Source of the DNA: Pseudomonadota bacterium
GTDB taxonomy: Bacteria; Pseudomonadota; Gammaproteobacteria; Burkholderiales; Rhodocyclaceae
NCBI GenBank assembly: GCA_018262195.1
Contig: JAGTRS010000027.1
Coordinates: forward strand, 1 to 52,650
DNA: 52,650 nt
Direction of reading: 5' to 3'
Shown: in pieces, positions 24,389-31,360 of the stretch
Position numbering within the stretch: the stretch's first letter is position 1
How the letters are laid out: each line of letters begins with the position of its first letter
Position numbers and translations under genes: made by a program
Notes under the pieces: model-generated
What the model was told of the DNA's origin: nothing
The model's input: only the letters and a program-made list of their open reading frames with translations
Databases searched by the model: none

Positions 24389-25384
24389 TCAGAAGACCCT
24401 GCTGAGATGATCAGCCAGTCCCCGTTCGCTGACGAAAGTCAGGTCATACATAGCCGAAAAGGCTTTGGCGTTCTCGTCACTCAGGCCGGCAATGCACATC
24501 ACGAACTGTTTTGCTTCGAGCCCAAGGCGCTTTCTCAGCGCCAGGTAGCGGTCGATGTTCTGGCGGAATTCGCCGCTCTTGCACTCGATGCAGAGCGGCA
24601 CCTTGCCATCGATGAGCATGAAAACATCGAGTTCATAGGGGTCGCCGTTGGCCAGCGTCAGGTTCAGGCCGCGCGTGCAGGAAAAGCGCCGACTGCGCTC
24701 CTTGGAATAGCGCAGGCAGGTCATCAGCGCATGCCACTCCAGCCATTCGCCATTAAAAAAATCCCGGATGGCCGGCGCTGCCTGCAGGATCAACCGAACA
24801 TTGTTTTCCGGCTTGTTGTGGAAGCACTTGGCAACAAAGGAAAAGTCGTAAAGTCTCTGGCAAAAGGCCGAGATCGCCCTGGCATCCTCGGGTGACTTCT
24901 TCTCCAGATTGATCGTCGCGCTGGCGTGTTCCTTCTGCTGCGACCAGCGGATGCGCTCAAGCACTTCCTTGAGTACGTTCAGGTTGCCGCCGATCGCTTC
25001 GGCCACCTCGTCGAAAAAGCCACTGGTATCGACGCTGCGCAGGTTGGCCTGAACCTTGATCTGCTTCTTGTGGAACCAGTCGTAGATCGGTCCGTGCTGC
25101 AATTCGTTGGCCAGAAAGTCAGTGTTCGCCAGATCAATCTCTGCCATCGCCGGGGTGCTTGCTGCGGCCTTCGGCTCAATGGCCTTCTCTGGTATAGCAG
25201 CAGATTTCAGGCGAATCAGCTCGCGCTGAGCATCGAAATATTTATCCAGCAGCTTTTCAATGAAAAACAGCGTCGGGTAAACCGCCGCCTGGGCACCGCA
25301 TTTGGGGCAGGCGATGCTCTGCCCGGCAAGGCCCTCCGGTTGTTCGGCGAGCAGGGTGCATTTGTTGCAGCGGACGATGGCCAT
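24389..25384 (-). CDS. zinc-ribbon protein with Card1/DUF1887-like PD-(D/E)XK nuclease domain
   Basis: A 331-aa protein. The N-terminal zinc ribbon has Cys6, Cys9, Cys26 and Cys29 (CNKC, CPKC). The central 80-200 region is helical and unrecognised. The C-terminal domain carries GEWLEWHAL (Glu216), YELDVFML (Glu251, Asp253) and CIECKSGE (Glu267, Lys269), the spacing of a PD-(D/E)XK nuclease, and most like the DUF1887 nuclease of CRISPR-associated Card1/Can2. There is no CARF domain and no CRISPR locus here. Start ATG 25384 precedes the ribbon; a strong SD is not seen. Single gene, own promoter presumably in 25385-25515. Nuclease activity is inference. Confidence 0.72.
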   Translation of the reverse strand: MAIVRCNKCTLLAEQPEGLAGQSIACPKCGAQAAVYPTLFFIEKLLDKYFDAQRELIRLKSAAIPEKAIEPKAAASTPAMAEIDLANTDFLANELQHGPIYDWFHKKQIKVQANLRSVDTSGFFDEVAEAIGGNLNVLKEVLERIRWSQQKEHASATINLEKKSPEDARAISAFCQRLYDFSFVAKCFHNKPENNVRLILQAAPAIRDFFNGEWLEWHALMTCLRYSKERSRRFSCTRGLNLTLANGDPYELDVFMLIDGKVPLCIECKSGEFRQNIDRYLALRKRLGLEAKQFVMCIAGLSDENAKAFSAMYDLTFVSERGLADHLSRVF

Positions 25385-25515
25385 GGCATTGAAAAAATGG
25401 TTTTGAGTATGCGTTGAGTATAGCGACAAGCGTTGGAGGTGGACTGCAACGAAACTGAAACATCCGCGTAAGACAATCACCTCATCGTTGTCACAACCCC
25501 CTTCAGGAGACTCCC

Positions 25516-25770
25516 ATGCGTACCTTCCTCGCCACTTCCGCCATCGCCCTCGGCCTGACTGCTTGTGCTGGCCAAACCCCCGCCCCGGCCCAGCCGGCTG
25601 CAACCCCGGCACCTGCCGCTGCCGCTGCCCCGAAAGCCCCGCAATGCTGGAACGGTGATGCCGGCAAGTTCATGGATGTCGGCGTCGTGACCAAGATTTC
25701 CGGCGTCGAAGTCACCTGTGAAAAGACCAGCGACGGCAAGAACGCCCAGTGGATGGGCAAGAAGCACTAA
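25516..25770 (+). CDS. small lipoprotein
   Basis: An 84-aa protein with a lipoprotein signal (MRTFLATSAIALGLTAC; lipobox LTAC). After the Cys comes an Ala/Pro-rich linker and a C-terminal globular piece with two Cys (QCWNGD and VTCEKT). SD AGGAG lies just upstream. A strong terminator follows. Function unknown. Confidence 0.85.
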   Translation: MRTFLATSAIALGLTACAGQTPAPAQPAATPAPAAAAAPKAPQCWNGDAGKFMDVGVVTKISGVEVTCEKTSDGKNAQWMGKKH

Positions 25771-25794
25771 ACCAGGCTTCGCCAAGACCAAAAC

Positions 25795-25820
25795 GCCGCC
25801 TCATCCGGGCGGCTTTTTTT
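25795..25820 (+). terminator. rho-independent terminator
   Basis: GCCGCC pairs with GGCGGC around a 7-nt loop, followed by seven T. It ends the lipoprotein transcript. Confidence 0.85.
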
Positions 25821-25859
25821 ATCTGCGGAATCTGGCCGCAGACAATTGGTTCGCCCTGG

Positions 25860-26186
25860 CTAACCCAGCACGTAACCAAGAACCAGCGCGACAAAGGCGC
25901 TGGCCCAGGCGGGAATGAACATCAGGCTCCCGCCAGCACCCGGGCTGACAAGCCAATGAGAGCGAACATCGTTTGGCGCCGTGGAAGGGTCGGCAGCCTT
26001 CGCCAGGCGCGCCTTGGCGACAAAGAAGCGATAGGCCATGTCCAGTCCGAAAATGACCGTGCAGGCAACGGTTCCGAAGAATTGACCACTTGGCAGAACC
26101 AGAATGCCGGCAGTCTGTAGCCCGATCGCACCCCCAAGTCCGGCAATTAGCCATGCCAGGCCCAACGCATTGAAAAAGATGGTCAT
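25860..26186 (-). CDS. small membrane protein, unknown
   Basis: A 108-aa protein with three to four hydrophobic helices (LAWLIAGLGGAIGL, GTVACTVIFGLDMAYRFF, MFIPAWASAFVALVLGYVL). No family recognised. It lies distal to the last recognisable attC and on the same strand as the cassettes, so it may be an old cassette or a resident gene; no attC is visible at its 3' side. Confidence 0.6.
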   Translation of the reverse strand: MTIFFNALGLAWLIAGLGGAIGLQTAGILVLPSGQFFGTVACTVIFGLDMAYRFFVAKARLAKAADPSTAPNDVRSHWLVSPGAGGSLMFIPAWASAFVALVLGYVLG

Positions 26187-26314
26187 TCAGTTTCTCTCGA
26201 TAAATAGTTGCTTACGTGCGATGGCCTCCTTGCTCGCTTGTCTGAACGCCAGCACGTTACTGTGGGTCGCCTCGACCGACGGAGGTAGGACGCATTCTGT
26301 GACGGCTTGCACTA

Positions 26315-26743
26315 CTACTTGAAAAATGCGAAAGCGAAGAAGGTTGACAGCCCCACAAGGCCGACAGCGTAGACCGCGACACAAGCGTAGATGAGGCCAG
26401 CAAGGAAACGCAGTCGAACGGAGAACTTTGGCTCAACGGGCGCCATCCTCCACGCGACCGCTGCGAACCTCGTCAGCAGCGGAGGCCAGGCGAAAATTGA
26501 GAGAGCAACGAGGAACAATGCGATCAGGAATGGGTGGCCTACAGGCAACCAATGGAACGCTTTGATCGGGAGCGCCACCGCAGCGACAACGGTGAGTGCA
26601 GGCAATTGCCAAATAAAGAGGCCTCGCCTTACTGCCCGATAAGCGGCCATGACTTTTGGGTCGCATTGCTCAATCCATCGCAGTATGGCCGGGGTGGACT
26701 GAATGGCAATTTCGATGCGGCGATTGATCAGTGCCTGGATCAT
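26315..26743 (-). CDS. membrane protein, unknown, at the distal array edge
   Basis: A 142-aa protein with three to four hydrophobic segments (LPALTVVAAVALPI, PFLIALFLVALSIFAW, FLAGLIYACVAVYAVGLVGL). It starts directly after the degenerate attC at 26750-26807, which is where a cassette gene would start, so it may be the most distal cassette whose own attC has decayed. No function recognised. The 128 bp between it and 25860-26186 hold nothing I can identify. Confidence 0.6.
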   Translation of the reverse strand: MIQALINRRIEIAIQSTPAILRWIEQCDPKVMAAYRAVRRGLFIWQLPALTVVAAVALPIKAFHWLPVGHPFLIALFLVALSIFAWPPLLTRFAAVAWRMAPVEPKFSVRLRFLAGLIYACVAVYAVGLVGLSTFFAFAFFK

Positions 26744-26749
26744 GCTGCC

Positions 26750-26807
26750 TCGCGTTGAAAATCACCGGACGGCCGTTAGGCCGGTCCGGTGGATTGTGAT
26801 GTTAGCG
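26750..26807 (-). repeat. degenerate short attC site (distal end of array)
   Basis: The right end has GTTAGCG, an R'' core as in the attC at 30272-30358. The centre is a hairpin (CACCGGAC-GGCC-GTTA-GGCC-G-GTCCGGTG). The left core reads GCCTCGC where a working site has GCCTAAC, two changes in the conserved triplet. It is about 60 bp, shorter than the other sites. Read as a decayed attC of the eleventh cassette. Confidence 0.5.
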
Positions 26808-26811
26808 GGCG

Positions 26812-27267
26812 TCACGCGACCTCTCCCGCAAGTAAAGGCTGGTTGGTGCGAAACCAGTCCGAGGCCTCCGCATCCCAAGGCCAAACACCCGACGTATTGG
26901 GCCAGATGAGCTGTAGCGCGTCGAAGTCGGGGCCGCCATGCAGCCAGCAGGCGGAGCGCATGAACTCGGCCCTATGTTCGCGCGCGACAGGAGCAAATTG
27001 AACTGCGAATCCCTCAAGGAAACCCAAGTAGAGAACTCCGGGGAGGAATTGCTCGCCCGATCGAATCCGGCGGTTGTACTCATTGACCATCCAGTGTGAC
27101 AGCTTGGAGCTGAGGCCGATGACGATGAGTTCAGGAGCACCAGATGACTTGGCGATTCCGATGGAGTACGAAAAGGGCGGTTCTACCTCCGTCGGATCAA
27201 ATACAGAGGTAACGCTGCAGCCGTGCTTTTCAATGTGCTGGAGGATGTTTTGCTCGTACTGTTCCAT
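26812..27267 (-). CDS. DUF4262 protein (integron cassette 11)
   Basis: A 151-aa protein with FSYSIGIAKSSGAPELIVIGLSS near the N-terminus and QLIWPNTSGVWPWDAEASD at the C-terminus, the pattern of DUF4262 proteins, which are common as single genes in cassettes and on mobile DNA. No signal or membrane segment. It lies between the degenerate attC (3') and the attC at 27273 (5'). Function unknown. Confidence 0.8.
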   Translation of the reverse strand: MEQYEQNILQHIEKHGCSVTSVFDPTEVEPPFSYSIGIAKSSGAPELIVIGLSSKLSHWMVNEYNRRIRSGEQFLPGVLYLGFLEGFAVQFAPVAREHRAEFMRSACWLHGGPDFDALQLIWPNTSGVWPWDAEASDWFRTNQPLLAGEVA

Positions 27268-27272
27268 AAGCC

Positions 27273-27353
27273 CGCTAACGTTTTAGGTAAGGGGCGGCCC
27301 GCTTGCGGGACGTCCCAGCGACCGAAGGGAGCGCCTTGACCGGAATGTTAGGC
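27273..27353 (-). repeat. attC site, 81-bp variant
   Basis: Bounded by CTAAC on the left and GTTAGGC on the right. The arms GGTAAGGGGCG and CGCCTTGACCGG pair with mismatches, and the centre holds the GGCCCGCTTGCGGGACGTCC element. It is the 3' recombination site of the cassette encoding 27348-27659; on the minus strand its R'' core supplies that gene's stop codon. Confidence 0.85.
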
Positions 27354-27659
27354 TTGGCCATTGTGCTTACTTTCGGAAGCGGATTTGGTGGAGCCGCCAA
27401 GCAATAGCAGCATGAGGCCTGCAGGAAATGCAGGAAGCCCAACGAAGAGCATGCCCAATGCGCCTTTGGTTGCTGGAAACTCCATATGGCTGAGTGCCGC
27501 AATGCCACCGAGAACAACCGACAGGCCACCAAATGCAAGGCACCAATTGGTAACAGAATGACGAGTTTTTGCCCGATCAGGCCCGTGAAGCAAACCAAGC
27601 AGGAGCAGCCCGACGGGCAAACCAAGACCAATTAAGCCGAAATATTCGCCAAGGGTCAT
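27348..27659 (-). CDS. small membrane protein (integron cassette 10)
   Basis: A 103-aa protein with three membrane helices (YFGLIGLGLPVGLLLLGLL, CLAFGGLSVVLGGIAAL, GMLFVGLPAFPAGLMLLLLG) and a polar C-terminal tail. The ATG at 27659 lies 9 bp inside the cassette. The stop TAA is made by the attC core. No known family. Confidence 0.75.
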   Translation of the reverse strand: MTLGEYFGLIGLGLPVGLLLLGLLHGPDRAKTRHSVTNWCLAFGGLSVVLGGIAALSHMEFPATKGALGMLFVGLPAFPAGLMLLLLGGSTKSASESKHNGQA

Positions 27660-27667
27660 TTCTACAT

Positions 27668-27748
27668 GCCTAACGTTGTAGGTAAGGGGCGGCCCGCTTG
27701 CGGGACGTCCCAGCGGCCGAAGGCCGCGCCTTGACCGGAATGTTAGGG
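27668..27748 (-). repeat. attC site, 81-bp variant
   Basis: Left core GCCTAAC at 27668-27674, right core GTTAGGG ending at 27748. Internal sequence is nearly identical to the attC sites at 28692, 31178 and 31535. Confidence 0.87.
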
Positions 27749-27765
27749 GGCTTTTTGCTACGAAG

Positions 27766-28062
27766 CTAAAGACAGTCTTGACCATAGGTGCATGCAACTG
27801 AAAGTAGGGCAAAGAACAATATGGCCGAGAGGAGCAGCAGGTATACAACTGCGAGAAAGCCTTGCAGCCACCACACCCCCTTGGTTTGGCGGAGGAACAA
27901 AAATAGACCCACCAATACTGCAGTGCCGACAGAGATTGCGGGAAGCCAATTTGGGCTTTGACGAATTGGGCCTGAATAGAAAATAAATGCACCAATCGAT
28001 GCGATAACAATTGGCACAAGAAACGCCGCAATGTATCGAGTTAGATTGGGTGCGTGTGCCAT
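27766..28062 (-). CDS. small membrane protein with Cys C-terminus (integron cassette 9)
   Basis: A 98-aa protein with three helices (YIAAFLVPIVIASIGAFIF, LPAISVGTAVLVGLFLFL, FLAVVYLLLLSAILFFALLSVA) ending CTYGQDCL. The gene at 30881-31174 is of the same size and layout and ends CRSGDCF, so the two look related. Role unknown. Confidence 0.75.
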   Translation of the reverse strand: MAHAPNLTRYIAAFLVPIVIASIGAFIFYSGPIRQSPNWLPAISVGTAVLVGLFLFLRQTKGVWWLQGFLAVVYLLLLSAILFFALLSVACTYGQDCL

Positions 28063-28072
28063 CGGTGAACAA

Positions 28073-28162
28073 CCCTAACGTTGTAGGTAAGGGGCGCTGC
28101 GCGACGCTTTATCGCGCAGCGTCCAGCGACCGGAGGGAGCGGCCTTGACCGCAGTGTTAGGC
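28073..28162 (-). repeat. attC site, 90-bp variant
   Basis: Left core CCCTAAC, right core GTTAGGC ending at 28162. The centre has the CGCTGCGCGACGCTTTATCGCGCAGCG hairpin, differing from the 81-bp type, while the outer arms GTAGGTAAGGGGCG and CCTTGACCG are shared. Confidence 0.85.
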
Positions 28163-28684
28163 ATTGGGGATTACCGGTTGGGCCATTACAAACTGGACGA
28201 GATCAGCCACGGTCTTAACTTTGTCGTAATACGGGTTACTTTCTGTGTTTTCAAGCGACCGCTGGCTACGAAATGCAATGGCGACAAGCAGTTCATCTAG
28301 ATCGTCAGGATCAAGGTTGAGTCCACTTGTTTCGTAAAGCTGATCCGTTGGGCGCAGGGGGAACTTTGAGCCAGATGTACCCAATATCTTTCCCAGTTCT
28401 TCATACACGGCCCGTACGACATGGGTATCCAATTTCTTGGCGCCAATTGAACGGGCAAAGGTGCAGATGGACTCACCTTCACGAGCATTGGCCAGACGCC
28501 TCAGGCGCCGCTTTTCAAGGATGATACCTACGGCCATAGCTGCAACGAGGGGGCCCCAAACTAACGGCCAAGCAACGATGAGTGCCGCAAAAACACCAAA
28601 GAATCCGACAGCGAACATCCATTTGAGAAATGGATTTGCTCCTTCTTGTGGAAACTGAGGCATGAACCGAGACGGTGTGCGCAT
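28157..28684 (-). CDS. membrane-anchored protein, unknown (integron cassette 8)
   Basis: A 175-aa protein. Two adjacent N-terminal helices (FLKWMFAVGFFGVFAALIVAW, WGPLVAAMAVGIIL) are followed by a cytoplasmic domain of about 120 residues with a charged boundary (EKRRLRRLANARE). No family recognised. The TAA stop comes from the attC core at 28157-28159. Confidence 0.72.
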   Translation of the reverse strand: MRTPSRFMPQFPQEGANPFLKWMFAVGFFGVFAALIVAWPLVWGPLVAAMAVGIILEKRRLRRLANAREGESICTFARSIGAKKLDTHVVRAVYEELGKILGTSGSKFPLRPTDQLYETSGLNLDPDDLDELLVAIAFRSQRSLENTESNPYYDKVKTVADLVQFVMAQPVIPNA

Positions 28685-28691
28685 GATTGAT

Positions 28692-28772
28692 GCCTAACGT
28701 TGTAGGTAAGGGGCGGCCCGCTTGCGGGACGTCCCAGCGGCCAAAGGCCGCGCCTTGACCGGGATGTTAGAA
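28692..28772 (-). repeat. attC site, 81-bp variant
   Basis: Left core GCCTAAC at 28692-28698, right core GTTAGAA ending at 28772. One centre change (GGCCAAAGGCCG) relative to its sister sites. Confidence 0.87.
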
Positions 28773-29039
28773 GTCATGGTCGATACCCTTAGCTGCAATG
28801 TTGGGAGTCGTCAATTCTTTAACCAGGCCAGCTAAGTCGAGAACAATATCTAAGTCTCTCTCTCGCAACATGAGTTCGTCTTCGGAAAACCCCACCAGAG
28901 CAAAAAGATGCTCGCGATCTTCAGAGTCCTTCGCGGTGCGTTCTTTGTACCTCCACGAAGAGATCATAGGAATGGTTAGTTTTTCATCCTCGTACTGGAT
29001 GATGTAGTAGGTCTGACCGATCGTGAGAGCGCCTGGCAT
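28767..29039 (-). CDS. unknown protein (integron cassette 7)
   Basis: A 90-aa acidic soluble protein with alternating beta segments (TYYIIQYEDEKLTIPMISSW) and a C-terminal helix (LDIVLDLAGLVKELT). The start of the fold suggests a small beta-barrel, but I recognise no family. The TAA stop comes from the attC core at 28767-28769. Confidence 0.7.
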   Translation of the reverse strand: MPGALTIGQTYYIIQYEDEKLTIPMISSWRYKERTAKDSEDREHLFALVGFSEDELMLRERDLDIVLDLAGLVKELTTPNIAAKGIDHDF

Positions 29040-29050
29040 CTGAAAGCGAC

Positions 29051-29140
29051 TTCTAACGTTTGAATTAACCCGCCGCCGTAGCGAAGCGGAGGGGACCCAA
29101 AGCGCAGCTTTGGGCGGTCGGGTTGAATGAAGGGTTAGAC
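29051..29140 (-). repeat. attC site of a different (foreign) type
   Basis: Left core CTAACG, right core GTTAGAC ending at 29140. The arms AATTAACCCGCCGCC and CGGTCGGGTTGAATGAAGG differ fully from the other sites of the array, and look like attC types met in mobile and Pseudomonas-type integrons. It still supplies the stop codon for its cassette gene. Confidence 0.8.
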
Positions 29141-29560
29141 ATCGGTGTCCTCCCTTGCGTGTGAGTAGAGATAGTAGAAGTCGTGATCGACCCCCAACTT
29201 GTACTTGGCCAAGCCCTGAACGGTTTCACGCGAGGAGTAGAGGCCGGGATAGTACGAGTGGAAATAGCCTACTAGTTGCATGCAACCTTCGTAGCGTTCG
29301 GATACTTTCCGAAAGCCATCGGGGTTTTGATCGAGTTGCGCCAGAACATCGGCGACGTGCGCCTCAAACTCTTCTGAGCGAGCCAAACGAGAATAAAGTG
29401 ACCAACGCCCGAATTTTCTCTCCCGGCCGTTGTGCGGATTCAATTCGCCTTTTTTCCAAGAATCTGTAGGCGCGACGCCCACAATCTTGGTGATCTCTGA
29501 GGGGTCCAGGTCGTCACCTGTGACCGTGAAATACGCGTAGCTTTCGTTCGGCTCGGACAT
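29135..29560 (-). CDS. DUF4279 protein (integron cassette 6)
   Basis: A 141-aa protein with YAYFTVTGDDLDPSEITKIVG, PTDSWKKGE and GRWSLYSRL, the DUF4279 pattern. DUF4279 proteins are frequent in cassettes and polymorphic toxin loci; some relatives are proposed immunity proteins. Function unproven. Its attC is the odd one of the array, so this cassette was probably acquired from another integron. Confidence 0.78.
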   Translation of the reverse strand: MSEPNESYAYFTVTGDDLDPSEITKIVGVAPTDSWKKGELNPHNGRERKFGRWSLYSRLARSEEFEAHVADVLAQLDQNPDGFRKVSERYEGCMQLVGYFHSYYPGLYSSRETVQGLAKYKLGVDHDFYYLYSHAREDTDV

Positions 29561-29570
29561 TGATGGAGAT

Positions 29571-29660
29571 GTCTAACGTTGGAGGTAAAGGGCGCTGCGC
29601 GGCGCTTTATCGCGCAGCGTCCAGCGACCGCAGGGAGCGGCTTTGACTGATTGGTTAGGC
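29571..29660 (-). repeat. attC site, 90-bp variant
   Basis: Left core GTCTAAC at 29571-29577, right core GTTAGGC ending at 29660. Centre CGCTGCGCGGCGCTTTATCG as in the sites at 28073 and 30776; the right arm has GACTGATTG instead of GACCGCAGTG. Confidence 0.85.
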
Positions 29661-30263
29661 ATCGCCTCTACCCGACTGACTATTGAGTGTTTGGCGCGCC
29701 TTGTTGACGAACCGATTGGCCTGACGCCCCGTCAGGAGTTGATGCGCGAGTGGAAGATCGAACGCTGCGAGGTGTTCAGAACGAAAGGCGAGGATTCGTT
29801 CTGCGCGCCAGCCGTGGCAACTCTGAGCGGTGTGCAGATAGTGATGCGCGACCTGTGCGCGTAAACTTGGATGTGCGGCTACAGCTGCCAAGAGGAAGTC
29901 GAGTGCGTGCAGTCGGCGAAGTCCATGTTCTTCGCGAAGCGCGGTACCTATGAGCGACTCGACCTCGCGCGCAGCAGCCTCCGAGTTCAGTTCAAGCAAC
30001 GTGCGCAATGGCCAGGTGGCAACGGTGACGACCCGATTGGGTTCTGCCTGTTCTCGGGCGGCCGAGAGTGCTTCAGCGAGTATGCAGAAAGCGTCTGTAC
30101 GCGAACTGACCGCCTCTGCTACGGAAGACAACGCCTGGCAGCGGTACCAGGGATGTTTGATCCGTCTTGCCACTTCAAGCGCTTCTTGTGGCCGTTCGGG
30201 CAGAAGCTTCTCAGCCGCAAAGCGGTCACCTACATCTTCGGGTCGAACGTCGTCCAGCCACAT
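29655..30263 (-). CDS. helical-repeat protein, unknown (integron cassette 5)
   Basis: A 202-aa all-alpha protein. Units such as ALEVARRIKHPWYRCQALSS and AFCILAEALSAAREQAEPNR look like TPR/HEAT-type helical repeats. GC content is closer to the host than in the other cassettes. The TAA stop comes from the attC core at 29655-29657. Probably a protein-interaction scaffold; function unknown. Confidence 0.7.
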   Translation of the reverse strand: MWLDDVRPEDVGDRFAAEKLLPERPQEALEVARRIKHPWYRCQALSSVAEAVSSRTDAFCILAEALSAAREQAEPNRVVTVATWPLRTLLELNSEAAAREVESLIGTALREEHGLRRLHALDFLLAAVAAHPSLRAQVAHHYLHTAQSCHGWRAERILAFRSEHLAAFDLPLAHQLLTGRQANRFVNKARQTLNSQSGRGDA

Positions 30264-30271
30264 GAAGCGAT

Positions 30272-30358
30272 GCCTAACGTTTTAGGTAAGGGGCGCGGAG
30301 CCGGCTTGCCGGCGGAGCGTCCCAGCGGCGAAGCCGCGCCTTGACCGGGATGTTAGCG
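30272..30358 (-). repeat. attC site, 87-bp variant
   Basis: Left core GCCTAAC at 30272-30278, right core GTTAGCG ending at 30358. The centre (GCGGAGCCGGCTTGCCGGCGGAGCG) differs from both main variants while the outer arms are shared. Confidence 0.85.
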
Positions 30359-30772
30359 GTTGGCACAGAACTTCTCCTTGAGTTCAGAAAAATGCGCCGT
30401 GGCGATGGCTGCGCCCCACAGGAGGTTGGAAGCCTCTGTTAAAGCCAAAGACCAACCAGATGAAATATTGACGCCGAACATAGGCCAAAGAGGCAATGAC
30501 AAGACTGTGCCGATGATGGCAAGACGCGGCGCCCATGGCTTAAAGACGAAGAGGCCGTAATAGGCCGCCAAGGTAGAAACAGTGGCAGCTAGGCCAATAA
30601 TCACAACAAGCAACAAGCGCCAATCCGGCATTTCAGCATCACTGGCAGCCTGCACCGAGGAAAGGGCTTCGGGCACGAGAGATGTTATGACGAGATCTAT
30701 GCCTCCGCCCAGCATAGCGAGGACAAATGAAGCAGCCAGCATCCAACGGAAAATAGTGGGTGTCATATTCAT
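30353..30772 (-). CDS. membrane protein, unknown (integron cassette 4)
   Basis: A 139-aa protein with four hydrophobic helices (MLAASFVLAMLGGGIDLVI, LLLVVIIGLAATVSTLAAYYG, LAIIGTVLSLPLWPMFGV and ALTEASNLLWGAAIATA). No family recognised. The TAA stop comes from the attC core at 30353-30355. Confidence 0.72.
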   Translation of the reverse strand: MNMTPTIFRWMLAASFVLAMLGGGIDLVITSLVPEALSSVQAASDAEMPDWRLLLVVIIGLAATVSTLAAYYGLFVFKPWAPRLAIIGTVLSLPLWPMFGVNISSGWSLALTEASNLLWGAAIATAHFSELKEKFCANR

Positions 30773-30775
30773 TAC

Positions 30776-30865
30776 GGCTAACGTTGTAGGTAAGGGGCGC
30801 TGCGCGGCGCTTTGTCGCGCAGCGTCCAGCGACCGGAGGGAGCGGCCTTGACCGCAGTGTTAGAG
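30776..30865 (-). repeat. attC site, 90-bp variant
   Basis: Left core GGCTAAC at 30776-30782, right core GTTAGAG ending at 30865. Centre CGCTGCGCGGCGCTTTGTCG of the long variant. Confidence 0.85.
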
Positions 30866-30880
30866 CGGCGATACGCAAAA

Positions 30881-31174
30881 TTAAAAACAATCACCGCTAC
30901 GACATGCTAGAAAGAGCTGAACCATTGAGATTGGGATAAGTACGATGAGTACATATGCCAATGATATTGCCACACGCCAGATGAGGCCAAGTTGGATTTG
31001 CCAGAAAACCAAGAAGGCTCCTGCGGCTATGAGAAAAGCAGCAATAGAAAGCAAATATACGTCGGAGGGCCAAGGAGCCTTTGAATATGAGAGTTGCGCA
31101 AGAACGCCATAAATTGCCGGAACGCCAATAACGGCGAATACGTAAGCGGCGACAGGTGGGATGCGAATGCTCAT
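30881..31174 (-). CDS. small membrane protein with Cys C-terminus (integron cassette 3)
   Basis: A 97-aa protein with three helices (VAAYVFAVIGVPAIYGVL, LLSIAAFLIAAGAFLVFW, AISLAYVLIVLIPISMVQLF) ending ACRSGDCF. It matches the product of 27766-28062 in size, topology and terminal C-x-x-G-DC pattern. The start lies 3 bp inside the cassette from the attC at 31178. Function unknown. Confidence 0.74.
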   Translation of the reverse strand: MSIRIPPVAAYVFAVIGVPAIYGVLAQLSYSKAPWPSDVYLLSIAAFLIAAGAFLVFWQIQLGLIWRVAISLAYVLIVLIPISMVQLFLACRSGDCF

Positions 31175-31177
31175 GAG

Positions 31178-31258
31178 CTCTAACGTGCTAGGTAAGGGGC
31201 GGCCCGCTTGCGGGACGTCACAGCGGCCGAAGGCCGCGCCTTGACCGGAATGTTAGAA
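31178..31258 (-). repeat. attC site, 81-bp variant
   Basis: Left CTCTAAC with GTGCTAGG instead of GTTGTAGG, right core GTTAGAA ending at 31258. Otherwise as the sites at 27668 and 31535, with one centre change (GACGTCACAGC). Confidence 0.85.
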
Positions 31259-31360
31259 GGCATTGCCCCTCCTGCGGTAGAAACGTGCTGCAACCGATGA
31301 AGCAATAATGCAACCCGAAAATACCCAAAATGAAAGCAAGTTATAAAACGGGGTTGCGAT

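Noticed and set aside
24389..25384. CRISPR-Cas accessory locus because of the Card1-like nuclease
   Set aside because: No repeats, cas genes or CARF domain in the surroundings; only the nuclease domain is alike.
26757..26795. simple terminator hairpin
   Set aside because: It has a GC-rich stem but no T-tract, and the core-like GTTAGCG next to it and position at a cassette edge fit a decayed attC better.
29643..29864. 73-aa plus-strand frame inside the array
   Set aside because: It starts inside an attC and is antisense to the helical-repeat cassette gene with better composition.
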